Assembly: GCF_031844685.1 (NCBI RefSeq)
Contig: NZ_CP134605.1
Coordinates: forward strand, 6,682,501-6,746,500
Length of the DNA stretch: 64,000 bases
Direction of reading: 5' to 3'
Source of the DNA: Streptomyces sp. ITFR-21
GTDB taxonomy: Bacteria; Actinomycetota; Actinomycetes; Streptomycetales; Streptomycetaceae
Part shown: positions 54,518 to 62,914 of the stretch, piece after piece
Layout: each line of letters begins with the position of its first letter
Position numbering within the stretch: the stretch's first letter is position 1
Program-made: the position numbers and the translations under genes
Notes under the pieces: generated by a model
Told to the model about the DNA's origin: nothing
Database searches by the model: none
The model's input: the letters and a program-made list of their open reading frames with translations, nothing else

Positions 54518-55708
54518 TCAGGCGCTCTGCTCCTGCCACGCCGCGGCGAGCAGTTCCAGGGACCGCACCCGGTCCTGGTGGTCGTGGGTGATCGTGGTGA
54601 CCAGCAGCTCGTCCGCGCCGGTAGCCTGCTGGAGCACCCGCAGCCTCTCCACCACGGTCTGCGGCGAGCCCGCGAACTGGGTCTGTATCCGGTCCTCGAC
54701 CAGCCCGCGCTCCTGGTCGGTCCACACGTGCGCGGCGGCCTCCTCCGGGGTCGGGAAGGGGATGGCGCCCGCACCGCTGCGGATGCTGTGCACCCACAGC
54801 CCGTACGGGGAGGCCAGGTGCCGGGCGGTCGCGTCGTCCTCGGCCACCACCACGTCGGCGGAGACCAGCACATGCGGCCTGGCCAGTGTCCGCGACGGTA
54901 CGAACGCCTTCCGGTACGCCTCCACCGCCTCCAGGATCGCGGCCGGGCTGACGTGGTAGTTCGCGCCGAAGGGCAGCCCGAGGGAGCCCGCCGTTTCGGC
55001 GCTGACCCCGCCGCTGCTGCCGAGGATCCACAGCTGGAGGTCGGCGCCCTCGCCGGGCAGCGCGTGCGCCTCCAGGCCCTCCGGGGTGCGGGCGTCACCG
55101 CGGATCATCGCCTGGATCAGTTCCACCTGCTCGCGGTAGTCGGCCGGTTCCGAGCCGGGGAACTGCACCAGCTGGACGTAGCGGGTCAGCAGCGGCGACC
55201 CGATCAGCGAGCTGATGTCGAAGGGCGCCGGGATCAGCAGCCCCTCGGGCGTGGTGTGCGCCTCCTTCTTCGGCGCGGGTGCGGGCGCCGCCGCCGGTGC
55301 CGCGTCGGCGTCGCCGCCGGAGGCCGCCTTCGGCTTGGGCCGCCGGAAGCCGGAGCGGCCCAGGCCCAGGTCGATCCGCCCCGGGTACAGCGCGTCCAGC
55401 AGGCCGAACTCCTCCACCACCGACAGCGCCGTGCGGTGCCCGAGCTGTACCGCGCCGGCGCCCACCCGGATCCGCTCGGTGGCCGCCGCGACCAGCTGGA
55501 TCACCAGCGCGGGCGAGATGCCCGCCACACCGGTCGCCAGGTGGTGCTCGGCCAGCCAGTAGCGCGCGTACCCGGCGGCCTCGGCCCGCTGGGCCAGGTC
55601 GACGGTGTTGCGCAGTGCCTGCGCGGGCGTGCTGCCGGACGGGATCGGTGACAGGTCGAGGATCGACAGCGGTACGGCCGGGGAGCCCGAAGCTGCGGGC
55701 ACGCTCAT
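54518..55708 (-). CDS. LLM-class flavin-dependent oxidoreductase (luciferase-like, MsnO8 type)
   Basis: This 396-residue flavin monooxygenase begins with L-S-I-L-D-L-S-P-I-P-S-G near residues 13-24 and has R-Y-W-L-A-E-H-H near 48-55, A-T-E-R-I-R-V-G-A-G near 76-85, and G-R-I-D-L-G-L-G-R near 108-116. The bacterial-luciferase barrel is interrupted at about 120-150 by an Ala/Pro-rich loop (A-A-P-A-A-A-P-A-P-A-P). It starts inside the stop of the upstream gene (ATGA overlap) and is the last gene of the operon. Family members use reduced FMN to oxidise sulfur or nitrogen compounds. Confidence 0.9.
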   Translation of the reverse strand: MSVPAASGSPAVPLSILDLSPIPSGSTPAQALRNTVDLAQRAEAAGYARYWLAEHHLATGVAGISPALVIQLVAAATERIRVGAGAVQLGHRTALSVVEEFGLLDALYPGRIDLGLGRSGFRRPKPKAASGGDADAAPAAAPAPAPKKEAHTTPEGLLIPAPFDISSLIGSPLLTRYVQLVQFPGSEPADYREQVELIQAMIRGDARTPEGLEAHALPGEGADLQLWILGSSGGVSAETAGSLGLPFGANYHVSPAAILEAVEAYRKAFVPSRTLARPHVLVSADVVVAEDDATARHLASPYGLWVHSIRSGAGAIPFPTPEEAAAHVWTDQERGLVEDRIQTQFAGSPQTVVERLRVLQQATGADELLVTTITHDHQDRVRSLELLAAAWQEQSA

Positions 55709-56823
55709 GCGGGGCCGCCTTCCTGGGTGGTGGTGGGTGCGGCGCCGGTGACGGGCACCGGCTCGGTGAGGTGGGTCGGACCCCACGGCCACGGCGGGTC
55801 GGGGATCTCCTTGCGGAGCACCGGCGCGACGGCGGACTGGAACAGCTCCAACGACGCGCGGTGCTGGGCGTCGGTCAGTCCGCCGGCGTCGGCGTGCAGG
55901 TGGAGCACACTGTGCCCGAACTCCTCGTGGTAGCGGTGCACTTTCTCGATCACCTGCTGCGGGCTGCCGATCAGCGCGGAGCTGCGCTCGACGTAGTCCT
56001 CCAGGGTGGGGAAGACCGGTTCGAGGCCGAGCTGCCGCTGGAAGGCCAGCTGCCCCTCGAACACCGGCCGGTAGGCGGCGATCGCCTGCTGCGAGGTGGG
56101 GGCCGCGTAGTAGCCCGCGGTGCCCGCGCCGACGGTGGCCAGCGCCGGGTCGTGGCCGTAGTGCTCCCACCGCTGCCGGTAGTAGCGGACCAGCTCGGCG
56201 TACGGCCCGATCGGGTTGGTGACGTTGGCGGAGAACAGCGGGTCGCCGTAACGGGCCGCCAGGTCCACCGACTCCCGGCTGGTGGCGCTGCCGTGCCAGA
56301 CCCGGATCGGCTGCTGGAGCGGCCTGGGCCACACCTCGGCGTCCTTCAGCTCCGGGCGGAAGCGGGCGCTCGCGGTGACCTTGTCCTGCCGCCAGATCCG
56401 CCGGAACAGCTCGTAGCTCTCGGCGTTGCGGTCCCACTGGTCCTCGGCGGTGACGTTGAACAGGTCGCGCTGTGCGGAGCCGTTGCCCTTGCCGATGATC
56501 AGGTCGAGACGGCCCTGCGAGAGGTGGTCCAGCGTGGCGTAGTCCTCGAAGGCCCGTACCGGGTCGAGCAGGCTCAGCGTCGTCACCGCGGTGAACAGCC
56601 GGATCCGCGAGGTCAGCGCCGCGACATGGCTGAGCACCACGGGCGGCGAGGAGGAGATGAACGGCCGCTCGTGCCGCTCGCCGACCCCGAACCCGTCGAA
56701 ACCGAGCTCCTCGGCCAGCACCGCGTTGTCGAGTACCTCCCGGAACCGCGCCCCGGTGGACTTCTTCTCACCGGTCACCGGATCCGGGGAGTGCACGATC
56801 AGCGTGATGGCCAGGAACTTCAC
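55705..56823 (-). CDS. LLM-class flavin-dependent oxidoreductase
   Basis: This 372-residue luciferase-like monooxygenase has V-K-F-L-A-I-T-L-I at the start, G-F-D-G-F-G-V-G-E-R-H near 41-51, L-D-H-L-S-Q-G-R-L-D-L-I-I-G-K near 95-109, and P-I-R-V-W-H-G-S-A-T-S near 175-185. It begins at a GTG that overlaps the stop of the upstream NtaA-type gene by four bases and overlaps the next gene in the same way, so three monooxygenases are translationally coupled. A flavin reductase is not visible in the window. Confidence 0.9.
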   Translation of the reverse strand: MKFLAITLIVHSPDPVTGEKKSTGARFREVLDNAVLAEELGFDGFGVGERHERPFISSSPPVVLSHVAALTSRIRLFTAVTTLSLLDPVRAFEDYATLDHLSQGRLDLIIGKGNGSAQRDLFNVTAEDQWDRNAESYELFRRIWRQDKVTASARFRPELKDAEVWPRPLQQPIRVWHGSATSRESVDLAARYGDPLFSANVTNPIGPYAELVRYYRQRWEHYGHDPALATVGAGTAGYYAAPTSQQAIAAYRPVFEGQLAFQRQLGLEPVFPTLEDYVERSSALIGSPQQVIEKVHRYHEEFGHSVLHLHADAGGLTDAQHRASLELFQSAVAPVLRKEIPDPPWPWGPTHLTEPVPVTGAAPTTTQEGGPA

Positions 56824-58199
56824 GAGGCGGCCCCCCGCTCCCCGCCTTCGGCCGGACGGGTGGCCGGCAGGCCCAGGTGGTCGCGCAGGGTGGTGCCGGT
56901 GTACTCCTGCCGGAAGACGCCGCGCTCCTGGAGCAGCGGCACCACCGTGTCGGCGAACTCGTCCAACCCGCCGGGGGTGATGTGCGGCACCAGGATGAAA
57001 CCGTCGGAGGCGTCGGCCTGCACGAAGGAGTCGATGGTGTCGGCGACGGTCCTGGCGGACCCGACGAAGGTCTGCCGGGCACTGGTCCTGATGATCAGGT
57101 CCCGGATCGACAGCCCCTCCGCCTCGGCCAGCTCCCGGTACTCCCGGGCGACCGCCAGCGGGTCGCGGACCATCCGGACGCTGGCCCGGCCGCGGGCCAG
57201 GGTGTGCTCGCCGGGGTCGGGGTCGACGTCCGGCAGCGGGCCCTCCGGGTCGTACGCCGACAGGTCCCGGTTCCATACCTGCTCCAGCAGCTTGATCGCG
57301 GTCTGCCCGCTGACCTGGCCGCGCCGCACCTCGTCGGCCTTCTCCCGCGCCTCGGCGTCGGTGTCGCCGAGGACGAAGGTGGCGGCGGGCAGGATCAGCA
57401 GCTCGTCGTGGGTGCGGCCGTACTTCGCCAGCCGGCCCTTGACGTCGGCGTAGAACGCCTTTCCGGCCTCCAGCTCGGCGTGCCGGCTGAAGATCGCGTC
57501 GGCGGAGGCCGCCGCGAACTCGCGGCCCTGGTCGGAGTCGCCGGCCTGGAAGACCACCGGGCGGCCCTGCGGGCTGCGCGGCACGTTGAACCGGCCGGCG
57601 ATGTCGAAGTGCTCGTCCTTGTGCCGGAAGCCGCCGGCCGACGGATCGGCCAGGAACCGGCCGGACTCCTTGTCGGCGATGATCTCGTCACCGCGCCAGG
57701 AGTCGAACAGCTCGCCGGTGGTCTCCAGGAACCGCTGCGCCCGCGAGTAGCGGTCGTCCTGGGCGAGGAAGCCGCCGCGGCGGAAGTTCTCGCCGGTGAA
57801 GGCGTCCCAGGAGGTGACGACGTTCCAGGCGGCGCGTCCGGCCGACAGGTGGTCCAGGGAGGCGAACTGGCGGGCCACCTCGTAGGGCTCGTTGAAGGTG
57901 GAGTTGATGGTGCCGGTGAGTCCGATGCGGTCGGTGACGGCGGCGAGCGCGGCGAGGACGGTGAAGGTGTCGGGGCGTCCGACCACGTCCAGGTCGTAGA
58001 TCTCGCCGGCCTGCTCGCGCAGCCGCAGGCCCTCGGCCAGGAACAGGAAGTCGAACCTGGCCCGCTCGGCGGTACGGGCGAAGTGGGTGAAGGAGCTGAA
58101 CTCGATGTGGCTGCCGGCGGCCGGGTCGCTCCACACCGTGGTGTTGTTGACGCCGGGGAAGTGGGCCGCGAGGTGGATCTGCTTAACGGGCTTGCTCAT
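56820..58199 (-). CDS. NtaA/SnaA/DszA-family FMN-dependent monooxygenase
   Basis: This 459-residue enzyme belongs to the long branch of luciferase-like monooxygenases. Motifs are F-P-G-V-N-N-T-T-V-W near residues 14-23, F-L-A-E-G-L near 53-58, S-T-F-N-E-P-Y near 101-107, W-N-V-V-T-S-W near 125-131, and P-V-V-F-Q-A-G-D-S near 214-222. Relatives oxidise nitrilotriacetate, pristinamycin precursors, dibenzothiophene sulfone and, in Bacillus (CmoJ/YtnJ type), N-acetylated S-alkyl-cysteines. The last is attractive given the acetyltransferase and amino-acid transporter in the same locus. It lies 22 bases after the next LLM gene. Confidence 0.92.
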   Translation of the reverse strand: MSKPVKQIHLAAHFPGVNNTTVWSDPAAGSHIEFSSFTHFARTAERARFDFLFLAEGLRLREQAGEIYDLDVVGRPDTFTVLAALAAVTDRIGLTGTINSTFNEPYEVARQFASLDHLSAGRAAWNVVTSWDAFTGENFRRGGFLAQDDRYSRAQRFLETTGELFDSWRGDEIIADKESGRFLADPSAGGFRHKDEHFDIAGRFNVPRSPQGRPVVFQAGDSDQGREFAAASADAIFSRHAELEAGKAFYADVKGRLAKYGRTHDELLILPAATFVLGDTDAEAREKADEVRRGQVSGQTAIKLLEQVWNRDLSAYDPEGPLPDVDPDPGEHTLARGRASVRMVRDPLAVAREYRELAEAEGLSIRDLIIRTSARQTFVGSARTVADTIDSFVQADASDGFILVPHITPGGLDEFADTVVPLLQERGVFRQEYTGTTLRDHLGLPATRPAEGGERGAAS

Positions 58200-58221
58200 T
58201 GCGGTGTACGGTCCCTCCGGC

Positions 58222-59445
58222 TCAGACGCTCGCGGTCGCGTAGCGGTTGGCGGGCCTGGGCAGTCCGAGCAGGCCGCGCAGGGTGCCGGCCTCGTACGAG
58301 CGGCGGAACGCGTCGCGCGCCTGGAGCTCGGGCACCAGGCCGCGGGTGATCGCCCGCAGGTCGTGGTCGGCGTCGGCCGGCCGCAGCCGGAAGCCGGTCA
58401 GTCCCTCGCGCTGGAACTCCTGGAGGAGGTCGGCGAGCTGGGCCGGGGTGCCGGCGAAGATCAGGGTGTCGCTGGTGTACGGCTGGTCGAGCAGCGCGTC
58501 GAGCCGGCTGCGGCGGTCGTGCGCCGCGCTCTCGTCGTCGTCCAGGAAGACCACCACGTCGCCGAAGACGTGCAGCTGCTCGCCGGCCCGGCCGGCGGCC
58601 TCCTGCTCGGCACGGATCTCGGCGACGATGGCGGCGGCCTGCCCGGCGTCGCGCGGGGTGACGAAGCCCACGTCGGTGGAGCGTGCCACCAGCCGGTACG
58701 GCAGCGTGGTGTGGGCGAGCGCGGTCACCAGCGGCTGGCCCTGGGGCGGCCGGGGGGTGATCGAGGGGCCCTTGACGCTGAAGTGGCGGCCTTCGAAGTC
58801 GATGTAGTGCAGCTTGGCGCGGTCGATGAACCGGCCGGTGGCGACGTCCCGGATCTCCGCGTCGTCCTCCCAGCTGTCCCACAGCCGCCGGACGACCTCC
58901 ACGTAGTCGTTGGCCTCGTCGAACAGGTCCGCGATCAGCTCCCGGACCGAGTCCGGCGCGGACGGGCCGAAGGCGGCCGTGGTCAGCGGCGGCAGCACCC
59001 GGCGGCCGAAGTGCGCGGCCACATGGGCCTGCGCGGCGAGCTGCACCCGCAGCCCGGCGCGTCCGGTGCTCACGTAGTCCAGGGTCGCTATCGCCTTGGA
59101 CAGGTGGAACGGCTCGGTGTGGGTGGTGACCAGCGTCGGGACCAGCCCGATCCACTGGGTCAGCGGCGCCACCCGGGCCGCGACGAGCACCGCGTCGAGC
59201 CGGCCGCGCACCTGGTCGGTGCGGTCGTCGGGCTCGAACAGGTCGGCGGACTGGAGGGCGAGGGAGTCCTCGAAGGTCACGAAGTCCAGCAGACCGCGCT
59301 CGGCCTCCTGGACGGCGTCCACCCAGTAGCGGGCGTCGAACAGTTCCAGGGGCCGGGCGCCGGGCTCGCGCCAGGCGGCGGGGTGCCAGCCGGCGTCCTG
59401 CAGGGCCACGGCCAGGTGCAGCGGGGGCGGCGGGGTTGCGGACAT
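58222..59445 (-). CDS. LLM-class flavin-dependent oxidoreductase, first gene after the leader peptide
   Basis: This 407-residue luciferase-like protein begins L-H-L-A-V-A-L-Q-D-A-G-W-H-P near residues 9-22, and has F-V-T-F-E-D-S-L near 55-62, T-L-V-T-T-H-T-E-P-F-H near 103-113 and T-L-D-Y-V-S-T-G-R-A-G near 120-130. A second part ends with an Arg-rich L-L-G-L-P-R-P. It is the first structural gene of the four-monooxygenase operon and lies 175 bases after a short Cys-Cys leader frame. AAAGG precedes the ATG. Its reaction is unknown; its branch is distinct from the other three. Confidence 0.88.
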   Translation of the reverse strand: MSATPPPPLHLAVALQDAGWHPAAWREPGARPLELFDARYWVDAVQEAERGLLDFVTFEDSLALQSADLFEPDDRTDQVRGRLDAVLVAARVAPLTQWIGLVPTLVTTHTEPFHLSKAIATLDYVSTGRAGLRVQLAAQAHVAAHFGRRVLPPLTTAAFGPSAPDSVRELIADLFDEANDYVEVVRRLWDSWEDDAEIRDVATGRFIDRAKLHYIDFEGRHFSVKGPSITPRPPQGQPLVTALAHTTLPYRLVARSTDVGFVTPRDAGQAAAIVAEIRAEQEAAGRAGEQLHVFGDVVVFLDDDESAAHDRRSRLDALLDQPYTSDTLIFAGTPAQLADLLQEFQREGLTGFRLRPADADHDLRAITRGLVPELQARDAFRRSYEAGTLRGLLGLPRPANRYATASV

Positions 59446-59620
59446 GCGGGGTTGCCTTTCTTGATCGGCCGAGGGGCGGACGTGACCGTGCCGGACCCCG
59501 TGCGTACCTGGCGCCGATCCTCAGCGGACCCGTGCGCGGCCCTGTCAGGGAATCCGGCGCGGGCAGGCGTAGCTCAACGGTGGTGACGGAGGTGTGCGGT
59601 CGTGTCGCGGTGGGGGTGGA

Positions 59621-59743
59621 TCAGCGACAACAGAGCGCGCCGGCCACTCGCAGCAGATCGATGTGCTGGCGTCCGTAGAGGCGCACCCGCGGACCGCGGG
59701 AGACCAGGACGCGCACGACGGCGGGGTGGAAGGAACCGGTCAT
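59621..59743 (-). CDS. Cys-Cys leader peptide (putative attenuation peptide)
   Basis: A short frame reads L-Y-G-R-Q-H-I-D-L-L-R-V-A-G-A-L-C-C-R and then stop. It matches streptomycete 'putative leader peptides' of the R-R-H-V-D-L-L-R-x-x-S-A-x-C type, which precede sulfur-metabolism genes. An ATG at 59743 would give 40 residues, and a GTG at 59686 would give 21; the shorter form is closer to the known size. The two adjacent Cys codons are both TGT, rare in this GC-rich DNA, so charged tRNA-Cys supply could set ribosome progress here. It is followed by a 175-base leader before the first LLM gene. Confidence 0.75.
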   Translation of the reverse strand: MTGSFHPAVVRVLVSRGPRVRLYGRQHIDLLRVAGALCCR

Positions 59744-59825
59744 GGGCGAGGGGACGCCGTGGACGGCCCGCTCATGCTGTGCCCGCACTGCCCTCACCCC
59801 CCTGTTCGGACCCGAAGGTCCATTG

Positions 59826-59855
59826 ACGCTAACCCGCCCGCGCCACCGTGCGCAA
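59826..59855 (-). promoter_or_regulatory. promoter of the leader peptide and LLM operon
   Basis: Read on the minus strand, TTGCGC (59855-59850) and TAGCGT (59831-59826) are 18 bases apart. Transcription would start near 59819, upstream of the leader frame. A small hairpin, GGACC-CGAA-GGTCC on the plus strand at 59810-59823, lies at the transcript start. Confidence 0.55.
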
Positions 59856-59902
59856 TCCCCGTCCGCCCCGCGACCTGGGGAGTCGGCCGCCCGGCCGGCG
59901 GC

Positions 59903-60655
59903 TCAGCCGGCCGTGGGGGCGTCGTCGGGGACCCGCAGGAAATGGAAGAGGACGTTGCGGCGCAGGGTGAAGCCGAGCGACTCGTAGAGCCGGATGGCAC
60001 CGGTGTTCACCGCCGCCGCGTGCAGGAACGGGCGGTCGCCGCGCGCCTCGATGCCCGCCGCGACATGCCGGACCAGCCGGGTGGCCAGACCCTGGCCGCG
60101 GTGCTCCTCGTCGGTGCAGACCGCGCTGATCTCGGTCCAGCCCGGCGGGTGCAGCCGCTCCCCGGCCAGCGCGACCAGCCTGCCGTCCCGGCGGATGCCG
60201 TAGTACGCGCCCAGCTCGATGGTGCGCGGCAGGAACGGGCCCGGCTTGGCGCGGTCCACCAGGTCCAGCATCTCGGGGACGTCCGCCGGGCTCAGCCGCA
60301 CCGCCTCCGGGTCGGCCTCGGTCCGCAGCGAGGTGGCGACCAGCTGGACCCCCTGCCCGGTCTGGCCGGTGGCCCAGCCCTCGGGCAGCGCCGGCACCCC
60401 GGCCAGCGCGAAGGAGTTGCCGGGACCGACCAGGGTGGCCAGATCGGTCCAGGCGGCGGGGTCGCGGTGGTCGGCGATGGCGACGAAGGGTGAGACGTCC
60501 GTCTGGTAGCGGGCGGCCGAGCCGACGATCTCGGCCAGCGGCCGGTGCGCCCCGGTCAGCGCGGCCCAGGCGGGGTTGTCCAGGACGGAGAGCGCGGCCG
60601 CCTCGGCGTCGTTCGGCGGCACCTGCTCGGGCGGGGGCTGAAGGCTGGTCGACAT
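59903..60655 (-). CDS. GNAT family N-acetyltransferase
   Basis: This 250-residue protein has a divergent N-terminal half and a C-terminal GNAT (FR47-like) domain. The acetyl-CoA loop is R-G-Q-G-L-A-T-R-L near residues 188-196, preceded by the beta strand I-S-A-V-C-T-D near 178-184 and followed by N-T-G-A-I-R-L-Y-E-S-L-G-F near 218-230. Within this sulfur-type locus the plausible role is N-acetylation of an imported S-substituted cysteine, as for Bacillus SnaA; that is inference only. GGAGAGA precedes the ATG at 60655. It lies 79 bases after the oxidase gene. Confidence 0.87.
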   Translation of the reverse strand: MSTSLQPPPEQVPPNDAEAAALSVLDNPAWAALTGAHRPLAEIVGSAARYQTDVSPFVAIADHRDPAAWTDLATLVGPGNSFALAGVPALPEGWATGQTGQGVQLVATSLRTEADPEAVRLSPADVPEMLDLVDRAKPGPFLPRTIELGAYYGIRRDGRLVALAGERLHPPGWTEISAVCTDEEHRGQGLATRLVRHVAAGIEARGDRPFLHAAAVNTGAIRLYESLGFTLRRNVLFHFLRVPDDAPTAG

Positions 60656-60734
60656 GGTCGGCTGTCTCTCCGTTTCTTGCGTACTCGTGCGGTCGCGCTC
60701 GTGGTTCTCTTCGCGCTCCGGTGCCGCCTGCCGG

Positions 60735-61832
60735 TCAGGCGGTCGGCCGACCGAGCGCGAACCGGTCCGCACCGGGCCTGCCCTCCACCAGATCGGCGGC
60801 GAGCTCTCCTATCACTGATGCGAACTTGAAACCGTGCCCGGAAAATCCCGCGAGCACGGTGACGGGTCCGCTGCGGTCGATCACGAAGTCGTGATCGGGG
60901 GTCGTCGTGTACAGGCAGGTGACCACCGACGGCTTGTCGGCGTCCACTCCCGGCAGCCACCGTTCGGCGTAGTCCTGGAGCGCCCGGATGGTCGCCGGGT
61001 CCGGGGTCCGGTCGTCGTGGTCGGGGTCGATGACCCGCCCGATGCCGTGGAAGCCCGCCTTCACGCCGTCGTCGCTGCCCAGCCCGTAGATGCCGTCGAC
61101 GGGTTCGATGCCGGCCCCGCCGTGGTGGATGAAGGACGGCCAGGACAGCGGGTCGGCGGCCGGGAAGTGCGCGGGCTGCTCCAGGGTGACCCGCAGCGCC
61201 GGCACCCCGGCGACCAGCGCGGCCAGCGCCACCGGCGCCCAGCCGCCGACGGCGACCACCACGGAGTCCGCGCCGACCGCCTCCCCGTCGGCGGTGACCA
61301 CCTCGGCCCCGGCGCCGCGGAGCGTGATCCCGCTCACCCGGACGCCGTGCCGGACCACCGCCCCGCGCCGCTCGGCGGCCCGCTGGAACGCGATGACCGC
61401 GTCGTCGGCGTGCAGCCGGCCGGCCTCCGGGTGGAACACCGCGGTGCTGTCCACCCGCAGCCCCGGCCAGCGGTCGGCCGCCTGTTCCGGCGTCACGCGC
61501 TCGACCGGCCGGCCGGCCGCCGTCAGCGCGTCGGCCAGCGCCCCGGTGGCCGGCCCGGGGCCGTGGTCGACGGCCCCGGTCAGCGTCAGCACGCCGGTGT
61601 CGGACTCCTCCTCCAGCCGCCGCCACAGCGGCAGTGCCCGGACGGCCAGACCTACGTAGAAGGGATCGGCGTAGGCCAGCCGGAAGATCCGGGAGCTGCC
61701 GTGCGAACTTCCCCGGTCGTGACCGGGTGCGAACTGCTCGAAAAGGGTGACGTCCGCGCCGCGGGCGGCGAGATGCCAGGCCGCGGACGACCCCATCACC
61801 CCGCCACCGACGACCACTACTCGGCGTGCCAC
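60735..61832 (-). CDS. monomeric sarcosine oxidase/N-methyltryptophan oxidase-like flavoenzyme
   Basis: This 365-residue D-amino-acid-oxidase-fold enzyme has an N-terminal FAD motif V-V-V-G-G-G-V-M-G-S, G-S-S-H-G-S-S-R near 41-48, and the C-terminal T-C-L-Y-T-T-T-P-D with Cys306 at the site where monomeric sarcosine oxidases bind FAD covalently. It should oxidise a secondary or primary amine, releasing peroxide. In this operon it might act on an N-methyl or S-substituted amino acid. It starts 12 bases after the transporter's binding-protein gene, so it is co-transcribed with uptake. Confidence 0.9.
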   Translation of the reverse strand: MARRVVVVGGGVMGSSAAWHLAARGADVTLFEQFAPGHDRGSSHGSSRIFRLAYADPFYVGLAVRALPLWRRLEEESDTGVLTLTGAVDHGPGPATGALADALTAAGRPVERVTPEQAADRWPGLRVDSTAVFHPEAGRLHADDAVIAFQRAAERRGAVVRHGVRVSGITLRGAGAEVVTADGEAVGADSVVVAVGGWAPVALAALVAGVPALRVTLEQPAHFPAADPLSWPSFIHHGGAGIEPVDGIYGLGSDDGVKAGFHGIGRVIDPDHDDRTPDPATIRALQDYAERWLPGVDADKPSVVTCLYTTTPDHDFVIDRSGPVTVLAGFSGHGFKFASVIGELAADLVEGRPGADRFALGRPTA

Positions 61833-61844
61833 GGCCTCAGCCTT

Positions 61845-62852
61845 TCAGGAGTTGGTGACAGGCAGGCCGGGAGGGTTGATCTCCGAGGTGGGCACTGCCT
61901 CGTTGCTGAGGTTCCAGGCGGCCAGCCACTCCTTGTACTGGCCGTTCTTGATCAGGTAGTTGAGCGCGTCCGCGAGCGGCTTGACCAGCCCGTTGTCCTT
62001 CTTGACGGTGGCGCAGATCAGCCCCTGGAGCTGGGAGCCGGCGCCGGAGTAGGTGCCGGCGTCGCGGGTGGCCAGCGGGCTGCCCGCGGTCTTGGTCACG
62101 TGGTAGGAGATGCTCGGGTTCGGCGCGAAGTAGGCGTCGATCTTGTTCGAGTTCAGTGCCAGGTAGGTGCTGTTGGCGTCCTGGAAGTACTTGACCGTGA
62201 GCTTCTTGCCCTCGGCCTGCAGCTGGCTCTGCCACTTCAGCAGGATCTTCTCCTGGTTGGTGCCCGAGCCCACCGCCACCGTCTTGCCCGCCAGGACGTG
62301 GTAGTCGCCGGTGAAGTTCCAGGTCTCGGCCTTGCGGACCTCAAGACCCAGGTTGTCCTGCCGGTAGCTGGCGAAGTCGTACTTCTCCTTGCGCTGCTCG
62401 GTGTCGGTGATGTTGGAGAAGCCGACGTCGGTCTTGCCGCTGTCGATGCCGACGAAGAGGTTGTCCCAGGTCGCGTTGTCCAGGACCGGCTTCAGACCGA
62501 GGACGGCGGCGATCAGCCGGCCGAGGTCGGGCTCGGAGCCGGTGAGGGTCTTCTGGTCGCTGCCGAGGTAGCCGAGCGGGGCCGAGCCGGCCGGCAGCAG
62601 GCCGAGGCCAATCACCAGCTGCTTGCTGTCGAGGACGTCCTTGGGCAGCTCGGCGCGGATGCTGTCCACCTGGGACACCTTGATCTCGGTCTGCTTCGCG
62701 GCACCGTTGGAGACGGCACCGACCACGACGGTGCCCTTGGACTCGGCGCCGGCCGACGACGAACCGTCGTCGCTGCCGCAGGCGGCCAGGCCCAGGGACA
62801 GGGTGGTGACGGCGGCGACGCTGAGGACGAGTCTGGAACGGAAACGGGGCAT
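61845..62852 (-). CDS. amino-acid ABC transporter substrate-binding lipoprotein (family 3)
   Basis: This 335-residue exported protein has a lipoprotein signal (L-S-L-G-L-A-A-C, lipid Cys near residue 25) and a family-3 binding fold. Conserved features are P-L-G-Y near 91-94, S-E-P-D-L-G-R-L-I-A near 104-113 and D-V-G-F-S-N-I near 142-148, which carry the usual Asp/Arg-type contacts for an alpha-amino acid. Polar amino-acid binding proteins of this kind include cystine and S-alkyl-cysteine binders. It is coded 62 bases after the ATPase gene in the same operon, with AGGA before the ATG. Confidence 0.9.
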   Translation of the reverse strand: MPRFRSRLVLSVAAVTTLSLGLAACGSDDGSSSAGAESKGTVVVGAVSNGAAKQTEIKVSQVDSIRAELPKDVLDSKQLVIGLGLLPAGSAPLGYLGSDQKTLTGSEPDLGRLIAAVLGLKPVLDNATWDNLFVGIDSGKTDVGFSNITDTEQRKEKYDFASYRQDNLGLEVRKAETWNFTGDYHVLAGKTVAVGSGTNQEKILLKWQSQLQAEGKKLTVKYFQDANSTYLALNSNKIDAYFAPNPSISYHVTKTAGSPLATRDAGTYSGAGSQLQGLICATVKKDNGLVKPLADALNYLIKNGQYKEWLAAWNLSNEAVPTSEINPPGLPVTNS

Positions 62853-62914
62853 GGTGGTGATCCTCGGGTGGTTAGGGTAAGGCGGGAATGAGCGGGTCGG
62901 ACGGCGTGGCTGGG

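Larger units (their letters stand above)
59446..59902. other. leader and regulatory region between the LLM and GNAT genes
   Basis: This 457-base stretch holds the promoter, the Cys-Cys leader peptide and a 175-base transcribed spacer, all on the minus strand. The spacer is where an attenuator would be expected; I cannot assign one pair of competing stems by eye. The upstream end (59860-59902) is the 3' flank of the GNAT gene. Confidence 0.6.

Noticed and set aside
59559..59590. tRNA-like 5' sequence GGCAGGCGTAGCTCAACGGT
   Set aside because: The D-arm-like start is present, but no anticodon arm, T-loop (GGTTCGA) or closing acceptor strand follows within 80 bases.
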